Shown here one piece after another: positions 1 through 6,630 of a stretch of 8,222 bases of DNA. The position numbers and the translations under genes are program-made. How positions within the stretch are numbered: position 1 is the first letter of the stretch; each line of letters opens with the position of its first letter. This stretch comes from an uncultured Verrucomicrobiales bacterium (GTDB lineage Bacteria; Verrucomicrobiota; Verrucomicrobiia; Verrucomicrobiales; DEV007): the NCBI GenBank assembly GCA_937893785.1, contig CALCSP010000717.1:1-8222 (forward strand), given 5' to 3'. The notes beneath the pieces are model-generated. The model did not search any database, had not been told where the DNA came from, and saw only the letters and a program-made list of their open reading frames with translations.

Positions 1-1898
1 AATTGTCCGTTAAGATAAGGGCTTTGCCAAGTCGTGGTAGGGCGTATGTCAATCGGCTTGCCGTCAACTTCCGGCAGCTTAAAGGTTTCCGGGTTCTCCA
101 CATCGAAACGTGTGACTGCCAGCCGGGTTTTCGCCGTTCCATACTCGTAGTCCACACGGTTCGAGGTAACTGTCAGGCGATGGGACTGCACCTGTTTACG
201 GAACTGCTCGAATGACGCGTGGGCACTCAGGTCTCCGGCATGCATGAGCACCCTGGAAGTGTCGGTCGGGTGGACGAACTTTACAGGCCCAGCCTCTTTT
301 GCGTCCTCGATCCATTTATGGCCACCATCAAGGAACTTCACCGCAAGAAAGGCCTTACCATTGCTGCTAAAGATCCATTCATTCTCTTCCACATGCTCAA
401 GCCCCGGTCCTTCATAGCGGATACTGATCGCGCCGGTGTTATAGGAGCCCATACGCTTACGAGTTTGCGGTGCGATCCGCTGAAGGATGAGAACGTTCTC
501 GTGTTGGACACTCCAGAAAGGGTGCTGCGGCCTGCCACCGCCAGTCTTATCGATCACCGGGTAGACTTCACTAACGGTGTCACTGGCAGGATCATCAAAG
601 AGCATACCTAAGCAGCGGTTCTGTCTGGATATTCCCGAATACTTCCAGTCCGCTCCTCTTTCGGATTCCGGGTCAGAATTGGTCAGGGTCGGGTCCTGTA
701 AGGTGCTTCCCAGCAGGTAGTGCGGCGTCCGGTAAGCGTAATTTACCAAGGCAGAATCGGAGGCGAAGCGCTGGCTTCCATTATCTTTCTTGTATTCCAG
801 CTCTCCAAGGACACGGTTACGAATGATAAAGGGCTTACTGGTGGGGAATTCCCTGAACCGAAGTAATATGGCAGCTGCAGGCAGTTGATAGCGACTAGTC
901 TCAATCACATTGGAATGACTTCCAATAGCAGGTTGCCCTTCGGGCGCGTAGAGTAGGTTCTTGTAGGATTCAAATCCCCCTTTCCCCCCATAGGCCCGGC
1001 TTCGCCCACCGCCACGCCGCCCACGTACGGAGATCTGAGCCTCCTCGACGAAGGCTAAATCCAGCAACATGCCAAAACGCTTCCTGATCAACGGATCCGG
1101 CGCCAACTCATGAAGGTTAAAAAGCGATGGCCAGGAATACTTCTGGTAGCCATTAGATCCGACCTCAATCCATAGCCCCGTTGACACGCGTTTACCCGTC
1201 CACCTCTGAAAGTAGCTGGCGTATGCCTTGGCATGCTCGGCTGCGGTATGGCCGTCGTCATAGCGTCGATCGCGAAACGCCGGATCATCCGCCAATAGGG
1301 CAGCGATCAAGTAATAGTTTGGGCGCAGGGTGAGGTCATGGTTCTCAGTGCCTAACGTCACGAGTAGATCGTCCAGAGTTGCGCCAGCTACCGTGCTCTC
1401 GGACTTTACCCAGCACCACAGGGCTTCCTTCATGGCAGCTTCTGTCGCCTTTTCAAGACGTCCCGGAAAGTGGGGGCTCTTGGCGTGAAACAGGTGGAGA
1501 ATCCTAACGTAATCGGTGAGCGCGAAATAGGTCCATGGGGTTTTGGCATCTTCAGGCAGGAACGACGGAACCCCCTGTTGGGCTTTGCGAGCCGCAATGT
1601 ATTCTTTAGCGTCTTCGAGCAAGCGGTCATTCGCCGCATCTACCCGTTCGTTCAGGTAAAGTGCTGCAAGTGACCAAAGCACATCTCCCCAGTTGCCTTG
1701 TGGCCAACTGCTGTCCCTCCCAATAGTTTTCCGCAAAACCCGCTCTCTGGCCGCAAGCGAGTTCTGATGCGTTTTCTCAACAAGTGCCGCGATATCGGCT
1801 TGATCCGTAGTCGAGGCACCTAACTGGATAGAAGCCAGAAGGCTTGTAAGCATCATCCCAATCTTACAAGTACAACGGAGTGGTGAAATCATCAGCAT
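1..1898 (-). CDS. Secreted toroid/beta-sheet protein, putative polysaccharide lyase-like; 3' end cut off by window edge
   Basis: One frame stays open from the ATG at 1898 to the left edge (632 codons, no stop), so the C-terminus lies outside the window. Seen: a basic, then hydrophobic N-terminus (residues 1-29, with IGMMLTSLLASIQLGAS) that reads as a signal peptide. Residues about 35-290 are helix-rich, with spaced Trp/Tyr (SSWPQGNWGDVLWSLAALYL at 63-82) and a TENHD motif (184-188). A Gly/Arg-rich loop follows (292-301), and residues about 350-632 are beta-rich. Family knowledge: several polysaccharide lyases (heparinase and alginate lyase types) pair an (alpha/alpha) toroid with beta-sheets and use Asn, His, Tyr and Arg. 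Inference: Asn186/His187 could be catalytic and the substrate a polysaccharide. The terminal WQSPYLNG resembles the final strands of such proteins, so probably little is missing. The start overlaps the pepA stop. An in-frame ATG at 1892 is the alternative start. The gene is solid; the function is tentative. Confidence 0.85.
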   Translation of the reverse strand, partial: MLMISPLRCTCKIGMMLTSLLASIQLGASTTDQADIAALVEKTHQNSLAARERVLRKTIGRDSSWPQGNWGDVLWSLAALYLNERVDAANDRLLEDAKEYIAARKAQQGVPSFLPEDAKTPWTYFALTDYVRILHLFHAKSPHFPGRLEKATEAAMKEALWCWVKSESTVAGATLDDLLVTLGTENHDLTLRPNYYLIAALLADDPAFRDRRYDDGHTAAEHAKAYASYFQRWTGKRVSTGLWIEVGSNGYQKYSWPSLFNLHELAPDPLIRKRFGMLLDLAFVEEAQISVRGRRGGGRSRAYGGKGGFESYKNLLYAPEGQPAIGSHSNVIETSRYQLPAAAILLRFREFPTSKPFIIRNRVLGELEYKKDNGSQRFASDSALVNYAYRTPHYLLGSTLQDPTLTNSDPESERGADWKYSGISRQNRCLGMLFDDPASDTVSEVYPVIDKTGGGRPQHPFWSVQHENVLILQRIAPQTRKRMGSYNTGAISIRYEGPGLEHVEENEWIFSSNGKAFLAVKFLDGGHKWIEDAKEAGPVKFVHPTDTSRVLMHAGDLSAHASFEQFRKQVQSHRLTVTSNRVDYEYGTAKTRLAVTRFDVENPETFKLPEVDGKPIDIRPTTTWQSPYLNGQ

Positions 1899-1900
1899 CA
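1896..1900 (-). other. Stop/start overlap TGATG joining pepA and the downstream toroid gene
   Basis: Read on the minus strand, the pepA stop TGA (1900-1898) shares its last A with the ATG (1898-1896) of the next gene. No good Shine-Dalgarno sequence precedes this ATG within the end of pepA, so initiation probably depends on ribosomes finishing pepA (translational coupling). A second in-frame ATG lies two codons on (1892-1890) and would give a small gap instead. The overlap itself is read directly; the coupling is inferred. Confidence 0.75.
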
Positions 1901-3367
1901 ATTTGCCGAACAGTGATCAAGGTAATGCACCAACAACCGGACGCCTACTCCAGTACCGACATTGCCACCCTGATAATCACGCTCCCCGGCACCCCATGCA
2001 CTCCCCGCAATATCTAGATGTGCCCATGGTATATCGCCGGTAAAATAAGAAAGAAACGCTCCAGCAGTACAGGACCCAGCTCCCGTTTCCGGCCCACTGA
2101 TATTTCTGAGGTCGCCTACAGAACCCTGCATTTGCTCCTTGTGGTAATCAAGTATCGGCAGCGCCCAGACTCCCTCACCCGTTGCCTCACCAGATGCAAC
2201 CAGTTCATCAATCAAGTCCCGGTTATTACCCATCACACCACTTAGCTCATGCCCCAGGGCAACCACTACGGCACCGGTAAGTGTTGCCAGGTCAATCATT
2301 GCATCAGGCTTGATTTTCTTTGCCGCATAGGCAAGGGCATCTGCAAGAATCAACCTACCCTCGGCATCCGTGTTTAGCACCTCAATCGTCAGGCCATTGC
2401 TGGCCTTGACCAGGTCTCCTGGTTTGTTTGCTTTGCCATCAGGAAGATTTTCAGATGCAGGGACTAGTCCATGCACCTCGACATCCGGATTGAGTTTGGC
2501 TAATGCATGGAAAACCCCCAGAACGGCAGCGCCGCCGGACATGTCGTATTTCATTTCGTGCATCTTCCCGGAAGGCTTAAGACTAATGCCTCCTGAATCA
2601 AAAGTGAGCCCCTTGCCCACAAGACAAACTTTTTTCCTGGGCTGCTTTGTGGGCTTGTAGACCATGTGTATCAGGTAGGCAGGTTCCGACGAGCCCCGGG
2701 AAACGGATAAAAGTGAACCCATTGACATACGCGCCATCGCCTTTTCATCATGGGCCCGGCAGGTAATCTTCGGGGAGGCGCTTGCCAATCTGCGAGCCTC
2801 CCGCACAAGGTCTCGGGGGCGCATTAGGTTTGCCGGCGTATCCTGCAGGCGCCGGGCCAGAAGGTTTGCCGTACCAATGGCATATCCACGTCGAACACCC
2901 TCATTAAATTCCTTCCCGGCATAGATGACAAGACGCTTTAAACCCGCCGGCTGTGCCTGGCTTTTAAATTCCGAGAGCCTGTAAAAGCCCATTACCAGTC
3001 CTTCGGCGATTGCTTGCCCGAACCCGACAGACTTGCGCCCAAACGGCAAGTCAATCCAGACTGAGGCAGAACGGCTTCCAGTCTGCCCGGCCTGCCTTGA
3101 AACCATGGCGGCAATCCTCCTCAGGGACTCCTCGGCAATGTCCCCGCTGGCTCCAACCCCAACCAGTAAGACACGCTTTGCATTGCCCCGCTGGGCATCC
3201 GTCACCCTTATTTCACGAGCATGGCCCTTGAAGGCATCCAGCGAATTGGCCGGCAGGACAACACCCTTCGGCAGCCGGACCTTGCTGCCCTGCTTGGCAA
3301 AAACGATGAGAAATTCCGTCCTACTCAGAGAAGAGGCGGTTGTCTTGGTTGTGATTTGAATCGACAT
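1898..3367 (-). CDS. pepA: Leucyl aminopeptidase, cytosol aminopeptidase family M17
   Basis: This enzyme removes N-terminal residues, preferentially leucine-like ones, from peptides in the cytoplasm, using two metal ions (usually Zn or Mn) in a hexamer. Family hallmarks are intact, numbered from the ATG at 3367 (489 aa, normal for M17). GKGLTFDSGG supplies metal ligands Lys252 and Asp257, SLKP supplies catalytic Lys264, MKYDM supplies Asp275, and NTDAEGRL supplies Asp334, Glu336 and catalytic Arg338. ATLTGA and the C-terminal WAHLDIAG are also typical. The N-terminal domain (about 1-165) is divergent, as usual, and there is no signal peptide. The frame extends up to a TTG at 3439 (24 more residues). 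I prefer the ATG because MSIQITTKTT matches the usual first beta-strand. No strong ribosome-binding site precedes either start. Some PepA proteins also bind DNA; nothing here tests that. Confidence 0.95.
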   Translation of the reverse strand: MSIQITTKTTASSLSRTEFLIVFAKQGSKVRLPKGVVLPANSLDAFKGHAREIRVTDAQRGNAKRVLLVGVGASGDIAEESLRRIAAMVSRQAGQTGSRSASVWIDLPFGRKSVGFGQAIAEGLVMGFYRLSEFKSQAQPAGLKRLVIYAGKEFNEGVRRGYAIGTANLLARRLQDTPANLMRPRDLVREARRLASASPKITCRAHDEKAMARMSMGSLLSVSRGSSEPAYLIHMVYKPTKQPRKKVCLVGKGLTFDSGGISLKPSGKMHEMKYDMSGGAAVLGVFHALAKLNPDVEVHGLVPASENLPDGKANKPGDLVKASNGLTIEVLNTDAEGRLILADALAYAAKKIKPDAMIDLATLTGAVVVALGHELSGVMGNNRDLIDELVASGEATGEGVWALPILDYHKEQMQGSVGDLRNISGPETGAGSCTAGAFLSYFTGDIPWAHLDIAGSAWGAGERDYQGGNVGTGVGVRLLVHYLDHCSAN

Positions 3368-3450
3368 GCTTGCATCTATCATCGCCAAATCCGGTGCAAA
3401 GGGCAAATCCTGTAATGAAAAAGCACCCGCTTGGGACAAATGGTCGACGG

Positions 3451-3476
3451 ACCGGATCCTTTAAAGGTATGCCGGT
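3451..3476. repeat. Nested inverted repeat at the hydrolase/pepA junction
   Basis: ACCGG (3451-3455) and CCGGT (3472-3476) flank the perfect palindrome CCTTTAAAGG (3458-3467). The dyad ends in the stop codon of the alpha/beta hydrolase and lies upstream of the pepA ATG. No U-run follows on the minus strand, so it is not a standard intrinsic terminator. It could be a weak RNA hairpin or a protein-binding site, or it could be chance. Confidence 0.3.
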
Positions 3477-4477
3477 CACAGGGATGCAACCCCGAGATAC
3501 CCCAGGATGGCGTGCAGGTTCTCAGATCGGGCAATACGGTAACGCTTGCCTGACTGGCTGACACGCACGGCGCGGAAATAATTGTGGTGCATGTTATGTT
3601 GCTCGATCTCAATCCGTTCGCGGGCATTATTCCACGTCCCTTCGACAGGCAATACCTTGTTCCACCAGGTGCTGCCCTGACCCACCCGCGTGACCAGATT
3701 GGGTTTCATCTTGCCTGGTATACGGATGCCCATTTTGTAAATCTCCATGGAGGCAATTGCCACGGCAAGACCAGAATAGTCAATGTGGACACCAACCCCT
3801 TTGTGGGCATGAGAGCAGGATACGCGTCGATTTTCAAAGACCCTATCGTCATCAAAGCCATACTGTCCTCCAGCAGGAAGACTACTCATGAAATTGAAAG
3901 CCACGCTATGCACGGTATCACGCACCGGGGAATGATAATTAATGATCCGCATGCCTCTAGGTAACACCGATCTTTGCTCAAGAGTGGTGTCTTTAGTCAT
4001 TGCGGATCCAAGAAAATAAATTCCTCGGACATGTTCAAGCGGGCTGCCTGTGCTTTTTATTGCTTCGAGTATCACTCTTGAGCCAACGCTAAAGCCAACA
4101 AGAACATAGGGGGTTTTCTCACCCTCCAGCTTATCAATGATCCTTCTCCTGAATTCTTTGGCCTCCGTGTCTGCGCGCTGCTGTGAACGAACCCAGGATG
4201 CTCCAGCACGCAACGGATCGACTTTGACGGAGTCCCAGCGGTAATTAATAACCCGGGACGTATTGTTGGCCGAGGTGAGGAATTCTTGCGTGTTGGCACA
4301 AAACTGAGGGGATTGCTTTTCCCCGCCGAAGCCATGAATGTAAACGAAGGTCAGAGATGCGTTATCCGGGCTTTTTGACCGGGCCTTGCATAAAGCTGGA
4401 CTGCCGAAGAGCAAAATCACGGTAACAGCCATTATCAATGGCAGACAATACCTTGCTTGGAAATCGAGTGATTTCAT
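3476..4477 (-). CDS. Exported alpha/beta hydrolase with GFSVG nucleophile elbow
   Basis: Probably a serine hydrolase (esterase, lipase or acyltransferase type) acting outside the cytoplasm; the substrate is not recognisable. Numbering is from the ATG at 4477 (333 aa). Residues 1-32 form a signal peptide, with a charged start, hydrophobic LPLIMAVTVILLF and a cleavage region near PALCKA. The fold markers follow in order: a strand ending in IHGFGG (H48, oxyanion loop), then YVLVGFSVGSRV with nucleophile Ser130 in GxSxG, then SPVRD (Asp187, candidate acid) and the His-rich stretch SHAHKGVGVH (His223, His225 or His231 as catalytic base). The C-terminal 80 residues (HNMHHNYFRAVRVSQ onward) are unassigned. 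The family feel is close to DUF726/lipase-like hydrolases, by recall only. The frame extends to a TTG two codons upstream (4483). The gene lies 108 bases before pepA on the same strand, so co-transcription is possible. Confidence 0.85.
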   Translation of the reverse strand: MKSLDFQARYCLPLIMAVTVILLFGSPALCKARSKSPDNASLTFVYIHGFGGEKQSPQFCANTQEFLTSANNTSRVINYRWDSVKVDPLRAGASWVRSQQRADTEAKEFRRRIIDKLEGEKTPYVLVGFSVGSRVILEAIKSTGSPLEHVRGIYFLGSAMTKDTTLEQRSVLPRGMRIINYHSPVRDTVHSVAFNFMSSLPAGGQYGFDDDRVFENRRVSCSHAHKGVGVHIDYSGLAVAIASMEIYKMGIRIPGKMKPNLVTRVGQGSTWWNKVLPVEGTWNNARERIEIEQHNMHHNYFRAVRVSQSGKRYRIARSENLHAILGYLGVASL

Positions 4478-4509
4478 GGCCAAAGCTTAAAGCGCCAGGA
4501 TCAGATTTT

Positions 4510-4578
4510 CTAAATCAATAATTTGAATCCCGGGATTACTTTAATTAATGTTTTCTTCAGGCAGGGATCATCCTGCAA
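4510..4578 (-). CDS. Possible 22-residue small ORF after a strong Shine-Dalgarno (speculative)
   Basis: In the 167-base gap between the propeller and hydrolase genes, a TTG at 4578 opens a 22-codon frame ending in TAG (4512-4510). It reads roughly MQDDPCLKKTLIKVIPGFKL followed by LI. It starts 11 bases after GGAGG of the orphan ribosome-binding motif at 4587-4594, somewhat further than ideal. The peptide is basic and hydrophobic. No homology is recognised, the start codon is weak and chance is a real option. It could be a leader peptide for the hydrolase gene, whose ATG lies 32 bases downstream. Confidence 0.2.
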   Translation of the reverse strand: MQDDPCLKKTLIKVIPGFKLLI

Positions 4579-4586
4579 TTAAGCAA

Positions 4587-4594
4587 TCACCTCC
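4587..4594 (-). promoter_or_regulatory. Orphan extended Shine-Dalgarno motif GGAGGTGA
   Basis: The minus strand reads GGAGGTGA, a perfect complement to the conserved 3' end of 16S rRNA (TCACCTCC). It is the strongest ribosome-binding match near any gene in the window, yet no clear gene starts at the right distance. Only the 22-codon TTG frame and an ATG giving four codons (MIPA) follow. It may serve a small ORF, act as a decoy or pausing site, or be chance. Confidence 0.3.
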
Positions 4595-4644
4595 GCTGTT
4601 GCTGGATCTATTCGTTTAGTTGCCAACGGTATGACGACCGACAA

Positions 4645-5859
4645 TCAGCCCTTTCCACCGACTCCCACAGCAACCAGCCTCCCCCTCGAATTACGCGTGT
4701 AAATAACCCCGTTTGCCAAGACCGGCACCGTCCAGCAACGACCCGTGTTTACCTGGGCACGTGACAAGGCATCAAACCCTTCAGGTGATGCCCTTGAAAC
4801 TACCAGTTCCCCACGCTCCGTTAAAACCACTAGCTTATTGCCCGCGGCACTCACGGTGCCACACCCAAACCCCTGTTCCTTCCACTTGACCTCGCCGGTA
4901 TCAAGCTTCATGCACACCAGCTCCTTTTTGCTGATGCCGTGTGTGTTCCCGCTGATTCCATAGAGATGGCCTTCAATCAAAACACAATTTGCCATGTGGT
5001 TGCTGATGGCCTTGTTGCTATATATTTCCTTGAATGCATCACCGGTAAACTCGTAAAGCCCACAACCTCTGCCATACCCGGTCGAAATAAAGATTTTATC
5101 ACCCATGACCATCGGGGTGGTAGCATTTGTACTGAAGCGTGTCTTCCATTCCTGCACGGCAACAGTCTTGCCACTAGCCACATCCAGCACAACAAGCCCC
5201 TCTGTCTTTAGGGTCACGAGTAACTTGCGACCCTTGTGAACAAAAATAACAGGCGTTGCATAGGCTGGTTTAAAACGATCACTTTTCCAGATTACTTTCC
5301 CGTTTTCTCGATCATAGGCAATGGTATGGGCCGCCTCAATAATAACCATCTCTGCCGAAATCAGTGGTGAGCCCGCAAATCCCCAATCCGCGGGGCGGTT
5401 CATCCCGGAATCAGCCAACACGTCACGTCCCCAAATTTTCTCGCCGCTCTCCGCCAGATAACAATTGAATTTCCCGTCTTTGCCAAGGGTGTATACATGA
5501 TCCCCGTGTATCGTGGGCGTTGCCGCTGGTCCTCCCTCATGCAGATTGGGCAGCAACTGGGCAGAGTAAGTATCCGACCAGATTTTCTTGCCGCTCTTTA
5601 CGTCCAGACAATAGACAGTTTCCTTTCCTCCTGACTTTCTGCCGTCATGACCAAGGGTATAAACCCGACCATTGGCAACAGCGACCCCTGAAAACCCCGT
5701 TCCAACCTCCGTTTTCCAGAGAACATTATCTATTTTTTCAGGATCCCAGTCCGTTTCCGTGGAGATTCCATCAAAGTTGGGCCCCCTCCAATTAGGCCAA
5801 TCGGCAGCAGGCAAATTGGCAATGCCAAGTAAGAACGGTAGAAATAGTTTCCATTTCAT
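4645..5859 (-). CDS. Exported PQQ-like beta-propeller repeat protein
   Basis: A 404-residue protein with a signal peptide (MKWKLFLPFLLGIANLPAA, cleavage near 18-19) followed by ADWPNWRGPNFDGIS, the opening typical of PVC-group propeller proteins. About eight blades are visible as hydrophobic strands plus an aspartate/glycine turn, such as NGRVYTLGHDG (63-73) with LDVKSGKKIW (85-94), GDHVYTLGKDG (119-129) with AESGEKIW (136-143), DRENGKVIW (183-191), LDVASGKTV (225-233) and LDTGEVKWK (319-327). Blades of this type occur in PQQ-dependent dehydrogenases and in BamB. Here there is no recognisable dehydrogenase active site, so a binding or scaffold role in the periplasm or at the surface is more likely than catalysis. 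AGGGA lies just before the ATG, closer than usual. It is first in a run of four minus-strand genes, with a divergent neighbour upstream. Confidence 0.92.
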   Translation of the reverse strand: MKWKLFLPFLLGIANLPAADWPNWRGPNFDGISTETDWDPEKIDNVLWKTEVGTGFSGVAVANGRVYTLGHDGRKSGGKETVYCLDVKSGKKIWSDTYSAQLLPNLHEGGPAATPTIHGDHVYTLGKDGKFNCYLAESGEKIWGRDVLADSGMNRPADWGFAGSPLISAEMVIIEAAHTIAYDRENGKVIWKSDRFKPAYATPVIFVHKGRKLLVTLKTEGLVVLDVASGKTVAVQEWKTRFSTNATTPMVMGDKIFISTGYGRGCGLYEFTGDAFKEIYSNKAISNHMANCVLIEGHLYGISGNTHGISKKELVCMKLDTGEVKWKEQGFGCGTVSAAGNKLVVLTERGELVVSRASPEGFDALSRAQVNTGRCWTVPVLANGVIYTRNSRGRLVAVGVGGKG

Positions 5860-5894
5860 GTCCCTAAATTAGCTCATTAGCCACACTTGACCAA

Positions 5895-5916
5895 CGATGA
5901 TCTGCCATAATCATCG
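5895..5916. promoter_or_regulatory. Inverted repeat CGATGAT-N8-ATCATCG, candidate operator
   Basis: A perfect 7-bp inverted repeat with an 8-base spacer lies in the 117-base region between the divergent propeller and methyltransferase genes. Arms centred about 15 bases apart, one and a half helical turns, can suit a dimeric regulator, but no regulator gene is visible here. Its place between two starts makes a control role plausible. Confidence 0.35.
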
Positions 5917-5923
5917 AGTGGCA

Positions 5924-5937
5924 TTTCATAAATGAAA
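5924..5937. promoter_or_regulatory. Palindrome TTTCAT-AA-ATGAAA, candidate operator or promoter element
   Basis: A perfect 6-bp inverted repeat with a 2-base spacer, 40 bases before the GTG of the methyltransferase gene and 8 bases after the other dyad. It is AT-rich and so more open to chance. As RNA its loop would be too small for a stable hairpin, which favours DNA binding if it is functional. Confidence 0.3.
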
Positions 5938-5976
5938 ATCGCCCCTGTGCAGCGAGTATGTTAAACTCAGTTTGAA

Positions 5977-6630
5977 GTGGCCATCGAAGAGTTAGAAATA
6001 CACATCGAAAACAAGCCCCTGCCGGCTAAGGTTGCCGCTTATCTTGAAGAAGCCAACCGGCGTATTGACTGCCTTTTTGAAAGCGGGCGTAACAGGAAGA
6101 TGCCTCGCTTTATTCCCAGTGATGCTGTGGCAATCTATAATGCCCTTGATTATCTCACTGATCAGGATATCCCTCTGGGCAGGGTTTACTGCGAATGGGG
6201 CAGTGGTTTCGGGATTGGCACCTGTTTTGCGGCACTTCTGGGCTATGATGCCTACGGTATCGAAATTGAAGAAGAACTGGTCAACTCGTCAGAAAAACTA
6301 GCAGATGATTTCGGCATCGACATCCAGATCATCAACTCTGATTATATGCCTGAAGGTTTTGAGTGCGGTAACGGAAGTGGCGGAGCAGAGCTTGTCCTGC
6401 CTGAGCAGCAGGCGTTCGGGCAGTCCAGCTTTGATGAAGTAGCACGATATGAAGGGATGGAGCACGGTCTGGATGAAGTAGACCTCTTTTTCATTTATCC
6501 ATGGCCTGGCGAACAAGAATTCGTTCAGGAGTTCTTCCATGCCGTTGCAGCAGACGGGGCAATATTGCTGACATACTACGGGGAGAACGACCTCTGTGCC
6601 TACCGCAAAACCGCAGCAAGTTTTGACTAG
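5977..6630 (+). CDS. Class I SAM-dependent methyltransferase, target unknown
   Basis: The only plus-strand gene, 217 aa, with no signal peptide, so cytoplasmic. Motif I is clear: VYCEWGSGFGIGT (70-82), the glycine loop that binds S-adenosylmethionine. The following strand GIEIEEEL gives the acidic residue (Glu96 or Glu98) expected to hold the ribose. EVDLFFIYPWPGEQ (167-180) fits motif IV, with Asp169 and a YPWP segment in place of NPPY. AILLTYYGE (195-203) is the next strand. Residues about 127-165 form a Gly/Glu-rich insert before motif IV. The N-terminal FIPSDAVAIYNAL resembles the helix that precedes motif I in many such enzymes. The target (small molecule, RNA or protein) cannot be told. 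The GTG start is chosen because an in-frame TAA lies five codons upstream and the next ATG would remove 41 residues. No Shine-Dalgarno is obvious. Confidence 0.85.
   Translation: MAIEELEIHIENKPLPAKVAAYLEEANRRIDCLFESGRNRKMPRFIPSDAVAIYNALDYLTDQDIPLGRVYCEWGSGFGIGTCFAALLGYDAYGIEIEEELVNSSEKLADDFGIDIQIINSDYMPEGFECGNGSGGAELVLPEQQAFGQSSFDEVARYEGMEHGLDEVDLFFIYPWPGEQEFVQEFFHAVAADGAILLTYYGENDLCAYRKTAASFD
6627..6630. other. CTAG shared by two convergent stop codons
   Basis: The plus-strand methyltransferase ends with TAG at 6628-6630, and the minus-strand peptidase-like gene ends with TAG at 6629-6627. The self-complementary CTAG therefore supplies both stops. No terminator can lie between the genes, so their transcripts must overlap at the 3' ends unless they end inside the opposing gene. 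Confidence 0.9.

Noticed and set aside
219..611. Plus-strand open frame of 130 residues, with others at 3-215 and 1470-1673
   Set aside because: They lie opposite the 632-codon minus-strand frame, which has a signal peptide and a consistent fold pattern. The plus-strand products look like random antisense translation.
3368..3439. Extended pepA start at TTG 3439
   Set aside because: The extra 24 residues lack support, and the ATG at 3367 aligns with the usual first strand of M17 enzymes. It was not fully excluded.
3033..3964. Plus-strand open frames opposite pepA and the hydrolase
   Set aside because: Antisense to clearly coding genes with intact catalytic motifs, and no domain is recognisable in them.
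4561..4576. GCAGG-GATCAT-CCTGC hairpin as a terminator of the propeller gene
   Set aside because: The stem has only five pairs and no U-run follows on the minus strand.
5887..5911. TTGACC followed by CATAAT as a sigma70-type promoter for the methyltransferase gene
   Set aside because: The spacer is only 13 bases, too short for a standard -35/-10 pair.
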